DNA of 54,367 nt, taken from an uncultured Eubacteriales bacterium (GTDB lineage: Bacteria; Bacillota; Clostridia; Oscillospirales; Oscillospiraceae). Every line of letters begins with the position of its first letter. Position 1 is the first letter of the stretch. The position numbers and the translations under genes are program-made. Under the pieces are notes generated by a model that made no database searches, was not told the origin of the DNA, and saw only the letters and a list, made by a program, of their open reading frames with translations. This document shows positions 24,751 to 32,031 of the stretch, piece by piece. The DNA is taken from contig UQGJ01000011.1 in assembly GCA_900540545.1 (NCBI GenBank), positions 1-54,367 of the forward strand. Direction: 5' to 3'.

Positions 24751-25030
24751 CCGGGGCGGGACCCTGCCGAGGGCGTTCCTTTCTCATTTGAGAAAGGAAC
24801 CGAAAGAAAACCAGGGGGCCGACACGGGGCTTTTCAAGCCCCTATTGTCGGCCCCCTGGACCCCAGGAACGTCCTGGCGGCGGTACGGTTTATGTTGGCT
24901 GACAAGACTTGAAAGCTGTTGCAGCTCGTATCGGCCTGGCGCTGGAACAACTCCGGCTGCCGCCCCTCGTGTAAGAGTCGGGCAAGGCCTGGGAGTAGTT
25001 GCGTTTTTCTTAGTGCAAACGGGCCGCCAT
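24751..25030. repeat. Structured dispersed repeat, copy B
   Basis: This is a full copy of the repeat described at 12117. The outer stem CCAGGGGGCCGAC/GTCGGCCCCCTGG is unchanged, but the inner stem is GGGGCTT/AAGCCCC. The third hairpin reads CCAGGA/TCCTGG instead of CCCGGA/TCCGGG, a paired change. It again follows directly behind an operon terminator. Confidence 0.85.
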
Positions 25031-25045
25031 TGGTTTGTATGTTTT

Positions 25046-25219
25046 TGAATCGGCCTTGCGCCCATTGCCAGTCTGCAAGGGCCGCCGAAGGCGGCGGCCC
25101 TCCCCTCGTCCCCACCTCCAAAAAATGTGGGGCGGGACGACCTCGGCCCGCCAGGCACCAGCCTTGCCGGGCATTGCCGCGCCAGCGCACACGGGGGCGG
25201 CGCCCGGCATATATGCCGG
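25046..25219. repeat. Short palindromes between repeat B and fprA
   Basis: The gap holds GGGCCGCC/GGCGGCCC (25078-25100) and a perfect 16-bp palindrome CCGGCATATATGCCGG (25204-25219) just after the fprA stop, which could end its transcript. No ORF with a ribosome site was found. Confidence 0.55.
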
Positions 25220-25221
25220 CC

Positions 25222-26433
25222 CTACTTCATACTCTCCACGATGGCCTCGGCCAGCATATCCAACTCCACGGCCTTATCCTCCTTCAGCGCCGATGCCAGG
25301 CTCAGGCGCTCGTTGAGGACGGTCATGCCCTTCATCTCCTCGTCGATGAACTTCTGCATCAGGTCCCCGGACTTGCAGGCCCAGGAGCCGTTCTCGATGA
25401 GGGCGAAGGTGCGGTTCTGGAGGTTCAGCGCCTTCATGTGCATGAGGAAATCGTGCATCACCGGGTAGATGCCCAGGTTATAGGTCACGCTTGCCAGCAC
25501 GATGTGGCTCAGGCGGAAGGACTCGGAGATGAGCTGGGAGACATGGGTGTTGGACACGTCGTAGACCCACACATTGGTGATGCCCTTCTCGCAGAGCTTG
25601 GAGGCCAGGGCCTGGGCGGCGGCCTCGGTGTTGCCGTACATGGAGGCGTAGGCGATCATGACGCCCTGCTCCTCCGGCTCATAACGGCTCCACTTGTCGT
25701 ACTTGTCGATGAAGTACATCAGATCCTTCCGCCACACGGGACCGTGGAGGGGACAGATATACTTGATCTGGTCCAGGATACCCCCCGCCTTTTTCAGCAA
25801 GAGCTGGACGTGGGGGCCGTACTTGCCCACGATGTTGGTCAGGTAGCGGCGGGCGTCGTCGATCCAGTCCCGGTCGAAGTTCACCTCGTCGGCGAAGAGC
25901 TTGCCGTCCAGAGCCCCGAAGGAGCCGAAGGCGTCGGCGGAGAAGAGTACCCCGTCGGTGACGTCGAAGGTGACCATTGCCTCGGGCCAGTGGACCATGG
26001 GGGCGGCCACGAAGGTGACGGTGTGTTTGCCGAAGCTCTGGGTGTCCCCCTCCTTGACCTCCACCAGGTCGTGGCCGTCCACGTGGAAGCCGAACTGCCG
26101 CATGAGCATGAAGGACTTCTCGGTGGAGATGATCTTCACCTTGGGCCAGCGGAGCAAAATCTCCTCGATGGACGCGCCGTGGTCGGGTTCCATGTGGTTG
26201 ATGACCAGGTAATCCAGAGGGCGGCCCGCCAGAAGGTGCTCGATGTTCTCCAGCAGTTGGCGGCAGGCAGACCAGTCCACCGTGTCGAACAGGGCGGTCT
26301 TTTCGTCCAGGAGCAGGTAGGCGTTGTAGCTGACCCCCCGGGGGATGGGATGGATATTCTCAAACAGATGCAGCCGGTGGTCGTTGGCCCCTACCCAGTA
26401 GAGGTCCGAAGTGACGTTACGCACACAATACAT
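25222..26433 (-). CDS. fprA: FprA-type flavodiiron protein (A-type flavoprotein)
   Basis: This 403-residue protein reduces O2 to water (or NO to N2O) at a diiron site, protecting anaerobes. The metallo-beta-lactamase-like domain has INHMEPDHGA (HxExDH), VHWPEAM and the DAFGSFG region. The C-terminal flavodoxin domain starts YASMYGNTEAAAQAL (about residue 258). Such proteins take electrons from rubredoxin, and the gene just upstream on the same strand ends in a rubredoxin domain. A GGAGG site precedes the ATG. O2 versus NO preference cannot be read from sequence. Confidence 0.94.
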   Translation of the reverse strand: MYCVRNVTSDLYWVGANDHRLHLFENIHPIPRGVSYNAYLLLDEKTALFDTVDWSACRQLLENIEHLLAGRPLDYLVINHMEPDHGASIEEILLRWPKVKIISTEKSFMLMRQFGFHVDGHDLVEVKEGDTQSFGKHTVTFVAAPMVHWPEAMVTFDVTDGVLFSADAFGSFGALDGKLFADEVNFDRDWIDDARRYLTNIVGKYGPHVQLLLKKAGGILDQIKYICPLHGPVWRKDLMYFIDKYDKWSRYEPEEQGVMIAYASMYGNTEAAAQALASKLCEKGITNVWVYDVSNTHVSQLISESFRLSHIVLASVTYNLGIYPVMHDFLMHMKALNLQNRTFALIENGSWACKSGDLMQKFIDEEMKGMTVLNERLSLASALKEDKAVELDMLAEAIVESMK

Positions 26434-26451
26434 AATTCATACCTCCTTATT

Positions 26452-26581
26452 TGGCTTCCCCTGGGGGAAGCTGTCCGCGCAGCGGACTGATGAGGGGAGC
26501 ACTTTCAGTACGGGAGCGTGTGGTCCCTTAAGCCTTCCCCTCATCCGGCCCTTCGGGCCACCTTCCCCTAGGGGAAGGCTT
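26452..26581. repeat. Inverted pair of CTTCCCC palindromic repeats
   Basis: GGCTTCCCCTGGGGGAAGC...GATGAGGGG is followed by an inverted relative, CCCCTCATCCGG...ACCTTCCCCTAGGGGAAGG. This is a known type of short clostridial intergenic palindrome. The pair sits between the dehydrogenase fusion and fprA and could form a long cruciform or mRNA stem. Confidence 0.75.
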
Positions 26582-26590
26582 GATGCTCCT

Positions 26591-28501
26591 TTATGCTTCA
26601 ATAAACATGGATTTTTCTTCGGCGCACTCGGGGCAGACCCAGTCCTCGGGGAGCTTCTCGAACAGGGTGCCAGGGGCGATCTCGGCGTCCTCGTCGCCCA
26701 ACTCGGGGACGTACTCGTAGCCGCAGCCGCCGCAGACGTAGCGCTTGCCAATGGGCTCGGGCTTGGGCATGGGGGGCCGCTTCATCTTCACCATGGGGGG
26801 CGCGGGCTGCTTCTCGCCGCAGTCCAGGGCGGCGGTGAGCAGGGGCAGGATCTCCGCCACGTCGCCCACGATGCCGTAGTCACAGTTTTTGAAGATGGGG
26901 GCGTTGGCATTCTTGTTGATGGCCACGATGGTAGAGGCGTCCTTGATGCCCTTCAGATGCTGGATGGCGCCGGAGATGCCGCAGGCGATGTACAGGTTGC
27001 CGGTGAACTTCTGGCCGGACATGCCCACATAGCGGTTCAGGGGCACGTACTTCAGGGTCTCAGCCACCGGGCGGGAGGAGCCGACCGCCGCGCCCGCGGC
27101 CTTGGCCAGGTCCTCGATGAGCTTCATGTTCTTCTTCTCGCCGATGCCCTTGCCGGCGGAGACCACCCGCTCGGCGCTGACGATGGGGGTGTCCAGGGGG
27201 ATGCCCACGGAGAAGTCGTGGCCGTCCTTCTTCAGGTGTTCCACCAACTCCGCCACCTTCTCGGCCGCATCGCCGTCCTTGAGGATGTGCTTCTTCCGCA
27301 CGCCGGTGATGGGGGCGGGCTTCTTGGGCCGGCTGGCCGAGCCGCCGGAGGTCTTGGGGGGCTTGCCCATGATGTGGGAGGCGATGACCACCCGCTGGAT
27401 CTCGTTGGTGCCCTCGTAGATGGTGGTGATCTTGGCGTCCCGGTACATGCGCTCCACGTCCATGCCCTTGAGGTAGCCGGTGCCGCCGAAAATCTGGAGG
27501 GCGTCGTTGGTGACCTCCAGGGCGATGTCGGAGGCGTACTGCTTGGCCATGGCGGACTCCATGCCGTAGGGCTCGTGGGCCTCCTTCAGGTCGGCGGCGG
27601 AGTAGATAAGCAGCCGGGCGCAGCGCAGCTTAGTGGCCATGTCGGCCAGCTTGAAGCCCAGGCCCTGGTTGAAGCCGATGGGCTGGCCGAACTGGACCCG
27701 CTCCTTGGCGTAGTCCACGGCGGCCTCGTAGGCCCCCTGGGCGATGCCCAGGGCCTGGGCCGCGATGCCGATGCGGCCGCCGTCCAGGGTCGCCATGGCG
27801 ATTTTGAAGCCCTGACCTTCCTTGCCCAGCAGGTTCTCCTTGGGTACGATGACATCATTGAAAATCAGCTCGGCGGTGGAGGAGGAGCGGATGCCCATCT
27901 TGTCGTAGTGGTCGCCGAACTCGAAGCCCTTCCAGCCCTTCTCCACGATGAAGGCGGAGATGCCCTTGGTGCCGATGTCGGGGGTGGTAACGGCGAAGAC
28001 CACATAGGTGTCCGCCTTGGGGGCGTTGGTGATGAAGATTTTCCCGCCGTTGAGGACGTAGTGGTCGCCCTTCAGCACCGCGGTGGTCTCGGTGCCGCCG
28101 GCGTCGGACCCGGCATTGGGCTCGGTGAGGCCAAAGGCGCCGATCTTCTCGCCCTTGCACAGGGGGACTAAGTACTTTTTCTTCTGTTCCTCAGTGCCGA
28201 AGGCGAAGATGGGCCAGGTGCCCAGGCTGGTGTGGGCGGAGAGGATGACGCCGGTGCCGCCGTCCACCCGGCTCAACTCCTCCACGGCGATGGCGTAGCT
28301 GATGACGTCCTGGCCCGCGCCGCCGTACTCCACAGGGTACGGCAGGCCCATGAGACCCAGCTCGGCCATCTTCTTCACCGCGTCGGCGGGGAATTCGTTC
28401 TGCTGGTCCAGCATGAACGCGATGGGCTTCACCTCTTCCTCGGCAAATGCCCGGACCTTGGCCCGCAGGGCCTCGTGTGCGTCGGTGGTCTTGAATAACA
28501 T
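26591..28501 (-). CDS. Acyl-CoA dehydrogenase / EtfA / rubredoxin fusion protein
   Basis: This 636-residue protein joins three redox domains. Residues about 1-380 are a short-chain acyl-CoA dehydrogenase (FGLTEPNAGSDAGGTET; catalytic Glu in TTIYEGTNEIQR). Residues about 430-585 are the FAD domain of electron-transfer flavoprotein alpha (SAGKGIGEKKNM, YIACGISGAIQHL, VAINKNANAPIFKNCDYGIVGD). Residues about 595-636 are a rubredoxin with CxxC (VCGGCGY) and CPEC. Electrons from an acyl-CoA such as butyryl-CoA could pass within one chain to rubredoxin, perhaps on to the adjacent flavodiiron protein. No EtfB gene is nearby. I start at ATG 28501, which has AAAGGAGG ahead; an upstream in-frame ATG lacks a ribosome site. 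Confidence 0.93.
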   Translation of the reverse strand: MLFKTTDAHEALRAKVRAFAEEEVKPIAFMLDQQNEFPADAVKKMAELGLMGLPYPVEYGGAGQDVISYAIAVEELSRVDGGTGVILSAHTSLGTWPIFAFGTEEQKKKYLVPLCKGEKIGAFGLTEPNAGSDAGGTETTAVLKGDHYVLNGGKIFITNAPKADTYVVFAVTTPDIGTKGISAFIVEKGWKGFEFGDHYDKMGIRSSSTAELIFNDVIVPKENLLGKEGQGFKIAMATLDGGRIGIAAQALGIAQGAYEAAVDYAKERVQFGQPIGFNQGLGFKLADMATKLRCARLLIYSAADLKEAHEPYGMESAMAKQYASDIALEVTNDALQIFGGTGYLKGMDVERMYRDAKITTIYEGTNEIQRVVIASHIMGKPPKTSGGSASRPKKPAPITGVRKKHILKDGDAAEKVAELVEHLKKDGHDFSVGIPLDTPIVSAERVVSAGKGIGEKKNMKLIEDLAKAAGAAVGSSRPVAETLKYVPLNRYVGMSGQKFTGNLYIACGISGAIQHLKGIKDASTIVAINKNANAPIFKNCDYGIVGDVAEILPLLTAALDCGEKQPAPPMVKMKRPPMPKPEPIGKRYVCGGCGYEYVPELGDEDAEIAPGTLFEKLPEDWVCPECAEEKSMFIEA

Positions 28502-28567
28502 ACTCGCTGCCTCCTTTGATATGTCTATACTTGACAAATTTTATCCACTTTTGACGTAAAAAAGAAC

Positions 28568-28975
28568 TCATGTCTTGCCGTGCAAAATTTCTTCCAGACT
28601 GTGGGCTTTCAGCTCCCGGTCCAGGCTGGCCTGGACCTTCGCCAGCTCCTGGTGGGCCACGCAGCCCCCGCAATCCTCCCGCCGCTGGCAGTGGAAGTCC
28701 GGCTCCATGCAGGAGATCACCCGGCCGTCCTCCTCCATGATTTGCAGCAGCTCGTACAGGCTGACGGCCTTCAAATCCTCCGTCAGGCGGCAGCCGCCCT
28801 CGGCGCCGCGGGTCACCTTGACCAGTCCGGCCTTGGAGAGTTTGCGCAGGACCTTGTAGGCGAATTGCTGGGGCAGACACTCCCGCTGGCAAATCTCGCC
28901 CACCGTCACCTGCTCCCCCTCCGACAAGGCCCGGAGGATGCGCAGGGCGTAGTCGCTCTCCCTTGTAATCAGCAT
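28568..28975 (-). CDS. Rrf2 family transcriptional regulator
   Basis: This 135-residue winged-helix regulator starts MLITRESDYALRILRAL, a standard Rrf2 opening, with the DNA-recognition segment LPQQFAYKVLRKLSKAGLV. The C-terminal Cys cluster ISCMEPDFHCQRREDCGGC could hold an iron-sulfur cluster, as in redox/NO-sensing members. The ATG at 28975 has GGGGGG at 6 nt. The ATG at 28981 has no room for a ribosome site. It precedes the dehydrogenase fusion and fprA on the same strand and probably controls them. Confidence 0.92.
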   Translation of the reverse strand: MLITRESDYALRILRALSEGEQVTVGEICQRECLPQQFAYKVLRKLSKAGLVKVTRGAEGGCRLTEDLKAVSLYELLQIMEEDGRVISCMEPDFHCQRREDCGGCVAHQELAKVQASLDRELKAHSLEEILHGKT

Positions 28976-29019
28976 ACGCATCCCCCCTCGTTTTCCTTCC
29001 AAATCTTTTTGGTGTCCCC

Positions 29020-29048
29020 ACTGTATCATTGTGGATAAAAAAAGTCAA
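29020..29048 (-). promoter_or_regulatory. Promoter of the Rrf2 gene
   Basis: On the minus strand TTGACT (29043-29048) and TACAGT (29020-29025) are 17 nt apart. It would also drive the downstream fusion and fprA if they are cotranscribed. The 66-nt gap before the fusion gene holds a TGTC-N7-GACA motif that might be an operator. Confidence 0.65.
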
Positions 29049-29101
29049 GATTAGGCCGACCGATTTTCACTTTCCTCCAAAAACAGCCGCTCCCTTTTGG
29101 C

Positions 29102-29138
29102 AAAAAGAGAGAGGTCCGGCCTGGATTGGTCGGACCTC
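29102..29138 (-). terminator. Terminator after the Cys-rich gene
   Basis: On the minus strand GGAGGTCCGACC and GGCCGGACCTC form a stem with an AATCCA loop, followed by TCTCTCTTTTTG, starting 8 nt after the stop at 29146. Confidence 0.75.
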
Positions 29139-29145
29139 CTTGGGT

Positions 29146-29445
29146 TTACGATTCCTCCTGCAGCTTCTGCATGGCCGCCACGATGTCCTGGAACTTCCGG
29201 GTGATGTAGCCGTAGCTGGCGGGCTGGTGGGGGAGTTTGCAGGCGCTGCAGTCCTTGACGCCGCCCTCCAGATAGCGGAAGTTCCCGCCGCAGTCGGGAC
29301 CCAGGGCGTACAGGGGACAGTAGCAGAACAGGCAGTTGAAGTGCTCCGGGTCGCTGGTCTCGTGGCAGGGGAAGTATTCGCATTCCTGGTTGCAGAAAAA
29401 GGCGAAGTGCTTGCCCTCCCAGTACTCTTTTTCTTTCTCGCTCAT
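29146..29445 (-). CDS. Cysteine-rich small domain protein
   Basis: This 99-residue protein has nine Cys in short motifs (FFCNQECEYFPCHE, FNCLFCYCPLY, GPDCGG, KDCSACKLPH), matching the cysteine-rich small domain family, probably metal-binding. I start at ATG 29445, which has GAAAGGAG ahead; the longer frame adds 12 residues with no ribosome site. Function is unknown. It stands alone between the Rrf2 promoter and dpaB. Confidence 0.85.
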   Translation of the reverse strand: MSEKEKEYWEGKHFAFFCNQECEYFPCHETSDPEHFNCLFCYCPLYALGPDCGGNFRYLEGGVKDCSACKLPHQPASYGYITRKFQDIVAAMQKLQEES

Positions 29446-29521
29446 GGCGGACGCTCCTTTCACCGGGGTGGATGGGACCATTATAGCCGCTCCCCCACCC
29501 CGGTGTCAATCGCGCCGGGGC

Positions 29522-30106
29522 CTACCCCACGGGCCCCAGGAGCAGGGGCTGGAGCTGCTGGCCGTCCAGGGCGGCGGCCACGGTCTCGTTGATGAGGCCG
29601 AAGTCCGCCACCAAGGAGGTGGGCTTCCCCACCGGGTCGTCCTGGCGGTAGGGCACGAAATAGACGTGCTTTTTCTCCATCAGCAGGCCGATATTCTTGG
29701 CCGAGCCGCTCAGCCCGTCATTGGTGGAAACGGCCAGGACCACCGGGCGGCCGTTGCGCCACATGGCCTTGGCCGCCATGGTCACCGCCGTGTCGCTGAA
29801 GCCGTTGGCCAGTCGGGCCAGGGTGCTGCCCGTGCAGGGGGCGATGACCAGCACATCCAGCAGCTTCTTGGGGCCAATGGGCTCGGCCTTGGGGATGGAG
29901 TCGATGACGGGCTTGTCGCAGATACGCTCCATCTCCATCATGAAGTCGTGGGCGTTGCCGAACCGGCTGTCGGTGGCGGCGCTCTTTTCGGAGAGGATGG
30001 GGGTCACGTCCCCGAACCGGGCCACGCACCGCTCCAGGGCGGGCATGACCTGGGCATATGTACAAAAGGAGCCGCAGAAGGCAAAGCCCACGCGAATCTG
30101 ATCCAT
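29522..30106 (-). CDS. dpaB: Dipicolinate synthase subunit B
   Basis: This 194-residue flavoprotein-fold protein (FAFCGSFCTY at the start; LVIAPCTGSTLARLANG in the middle; HVYFVPYRQDDP) is DpaB (SpoVFB). With DpaA it makes dipicolinic acid in the mother cell for spore core dehydration and heat resistance. It starts 4 nt after the dpaA stop. Because dpaA is interrupted by a 17 kb element, dpaB is also cut off from the dpaA promoter until the element is removed. Confidence 0.94.
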   Translation of the reverse strand: MDQIRVGFAFCGSFCTYAQVMPALERCVARFGDVTPILSEKSAATDSRFGNAHDFMMEMERICDKPVIDSIPKAEPIGPKKLLDVLVIAPCTGSTLARLANGFSDTAVTMAAKAMWRNGRPVVLAVSTNDGLSGSAKNIGLLMEKKHVYFVPYRQDDPVGKPTSLVADFGLINETVAAALDGQQLQPLLLGPVG

Positions 30107-30110
30107 AAAT

Positions 30111-30590
30111 TCAAACTCCTAACTCGTTTAGAATGTGATAGATGGTGTCCCGGATGATTTTCCCCGAGGTCACCGGTGCCACTTTGCCCGGCAGGGACAG
30201 GGCCCAAATGACCCGCACCCCCAACTGGCCCGCTGCATCCAGGTCCACCCCGCCGGGCTTGGAGGCCAGGTCGATGACCAGGCAGCCAGGGCGGAGGTCG
30301 GCCAGACGGTCGGCAGTCAACACCTTCACCGGCACCGTGTTCACCACCAGGTCGTAGCCGCACAGGAAGCCGTCCAGCCGCTCGATGTGCTCAGCGGCGT
30401 AGCCGTAGGCCTCGGCCCAGGCCAGGTCGGCCCACTTCCGGGCCGCCACGGTGACCTTGGCCCCCAGGGCGGCGAACCGGTGGGCCGCCAGCTTGCCCAG
30501 CCGCCCGAACCCCAGCACCAGCACCCGTGCCCCGTGGAGGGTGACGGGCAGTTCCTCCATGGCGATCTGCACCGCCCCCTCGGCTGTGGG
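30111..30590 (-). CDS. dpaA: Dipicolinate synthase subunit A, C-terminal part (split gene)
   Basis: The 158 codons before the dpaB start encode the NAD-binding half of DpaA, with ARVLVLGFGRLGKLAA (Rossmann), VNTVPVKVL, LVIDLASKPGGVD and SLPGKVAP. A full DpaA has about 290 residues. The missing N-terminal part lies 17 kb away at 47864-48256 on the same strand. Coding agreement with DpaA stops exactly at the GG core at 30589-30590, beyond which the sequence is the arm of the integrated element. In the present arrangement this part has no start codon with a ribosome site of its own (a GTG at 30572 is the first candidate), so it is probably not translated unless the element excises. Confidence 0.9.
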   Translation of the reverse strand, partial: PTAEGAVQIAMEELPVTLHGARVLVLGFGRLGKLAAHRFAALGAKVTVAARKWADLAWAEAYGYAAEHIERLDGFLCGYDLVVNTVPVKVLTADRLADLRPGCLVIDLASKPGGVDLDAAGQLGVRVIWALSLPGKVAPVTSGKIIRDTIYHILNELGV

Positions 30591-30609
30591 TGGCGCGTTA
30601 GCGGTATAG
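30582..30609. other. Left attachment junction of the dpaA element
   Basis: Chromosomal GGCTGTG (dpaA), core GG (30589-30590), then the 19-nt element arm TGGCGCGTTAGCGGTATAG (30591-30609). The arm is the inverse complement of the right arm at 47843-47861 with one mismatch. Confidence 0.88.
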
Positions 30610-30619
30610 CTACGATTAA

Positions 30620-30664
30620 ATACTAGTAACAGCGAGTAAAACTATACTTCGCCGTTACTAGTAT
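30620..30664. repeat. Inverted repeat inside the left end of the element
   Basis: ATACTAGTAAC (30620-30630) and GTTACTAGTAT (30654-30664) are perfect inverted copies, 11 nt inside the attachment arm. No T tract follows. It could be a binding site for the recombinase, a directionality factor or a regulator of the next gene. Confidence 0.65.
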
Positions 30665-30668
30665 ATTA

Positions 30669-30698
30669 TTGGACTTTTTCAGAAAAAAGTTGTAAAAT
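30669..30698 (+). promoter_or_regulatory. Possible promoter of the tcmP operon
   Basis: TTGGAC (30669-30674) and TAAAAT (30693-30698) with an 18-nt spacer lie in a strongly AT-rich leader about 115 nt ahead of the gene. Other TA-rich -10 candidates exist, so confidence is modest. Confidence 0.4.
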
Positions 30699-30813
30699 TA
30701 TTAAGTATAAACTTCTTTTATGGGCAGCAACCGCAAACAAGGCATCACTTAGGTTTTATCAAGAATGTTGTTTTTCGCATAAGTTGTTACCTTTTTAAGC
30801 CGGAGGTTTTACT

Positions 30814-32031
30814 ATGTCAAAGGATAATAGCAAATTCTTTGAAACGAAACAAATCTGGTCGACAGTCAAAGATGAATTATTGGCTTGCTATCTTCGTCCA
30901 TATATGCAAAAAATTCTTATGACCAAGAAACCTGTATATTATATTGATTGCTTTGCTGGCAAGGGACGTTTTGATGACGGCTCTGATGGGTCGCCTCTAA
31001 TCGCCTTAAATATTATTGATGACTGTCTAAAAACGACACGTGCCCATGCGCCTTCTATTTCAAGCTGTTTTATTGACCTAAACTATGCCGATGATTTGAA
31101 AAAGAACTTAGGGAGCCGCAAAAACATGCAGATAGTATCTGGAAAATACGAAGCAAATATTGAACAGCTACTTATATCTCATAGAGGGCAAAACATATTC
31201 CTTTACATTGATCCTTATGGCATCAAGGCTTTGGATTGTGGGTTGTTTGATCGCTTTGCAAATGGCCGTTTTAACAGCATAGAATTATTAATCAACATGA
31301 ATTCATTTGGTTTTCTTCGTGAAGCTTGTCGCGCGCTAAAAGCAACTCGTTTTAAAGTAAAGGAATTTGATAAGATAATCGGAGATGACCTTGTTGAATA
31401 TGAGCCTTCTTTGATGGATTCTTCCTCTCAATCAATCAAGGATTTAACTGATATTGCTGGTGGAGACTATTGGCGGCAAATTGCAGAAGATTTTATTGCA
31501 AACAAGATTAGTTGCTTTGATGCTGAACAGGATTTTTCAAGAAAATATTGCAAACGGTTAAACTTAAGCTATAAACATGTTCTAAACATGCCTATTCGTT
31601 TAAAGAAAGGTCAACAGCCCAAATATCGTATGATACATGCCACCAATCACGAGGATGGCTGCGTCCTCATGTATGAAAATATCTGTAAACGTTGGGAAGT
31701 ACTTGATGAAATTCAAACCGGTGGGCAGCTCAATCTTTTCACTTCATTTTTCGAAGGTGAGACAACTGATTTGAATGAAATTGAGACTCGCCTACGAAAG
31801 CATATACTCCATTACAAAACAGATACTAAACTCAATATCGTCCTTGCCGATTTTTTTACAGAGAATGGTATCTTATGCCAACGTACCGAAATAACAAATA
31901 TGTTGCAAGAATTTGAAAGTGATGGTACGATTAGTGTCACTCGAATTCCGTCGACGACTGAGAAGGGAAACCCTTCTACATTTATGACAGAAACTTCAAC
32001 ACAACATATCAAAATAAGGAGCAAACGATGA
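30814..32031 (+). CDS. tcmP: Three-Cys-motif partner protein TcmP
   Basis: This 405-residue protein matches the TcmP family. It has YYIDCFAGKGRFDDG (about residue 50) followed by a GSPLIAL-type segment and FLYIDPYGIKALD (about 130), reminiscent of methyltransferase-like folds. C-terminal parts include MPIRLKKGQQPKYRM. TcmP genes typically sit next to a three-Cys-motif gene, as here: the next ORF overlaps by 4 nt (ATGA). CGGAGG precedes the ATG. DNA composition is much more AT-rich than the chromosome, a sign of recent acquisition. The biochemical role is not established. A defence or nucleic-acid-modification role is inference from its mobile context. Confidence 0.85.
   Translation: MSKDNSKFFETKQIWSTVKDELLACYLRPYMQKILMTKKPVYYIDCFAGKGRFDDGSDGSPLIALNIIDDCLKTTRAHAPSISSCFIDLNYADDLKKNLGSRKNMQIVSGKYEANIEQLLISHRGQNIFLYIDPYGIKALDCGLFDRFANGRFNSIELLINMNSFGFLREACRALKATRFKVKEFDKIIGDDLVEYEPSLMDSSSQSIKDLTDIAGGDYWRQIAEDFIANKISCFDAEQDFSRKYCKRLNLSYKHVLNMPIRLKKGQQPKYRMIHATNHEDGCVLMYENICKRWEVLDEIQTGGQLNLFTSFFEGETTDLNEIETRLRKHILHYKTDTKLNIVLADFFTENGILCQRTEITNMLQEFESDGTISVTRIPSTTEKGNPSTFMTETSTQHIKIRSKR

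Noticed and set aside
26591..28501. The EtfA-containing fusion as a replacement for DpaAB in dipicolinate synthesis
   Set aside because: An EtfA protein has been linked to DPA synthesis in clostridia that lack dpaAB, but here dpaAB is present (though split) and the fusion is a dehydrogenase with its own redox context. There is no direct support.
30111..30572. The two dpaA parts as two independent genes
   Set aside because: Each has only one domain of DpaA, the downstream part has no start with a ribosome site, and the frame is restored exactly at the shared core.
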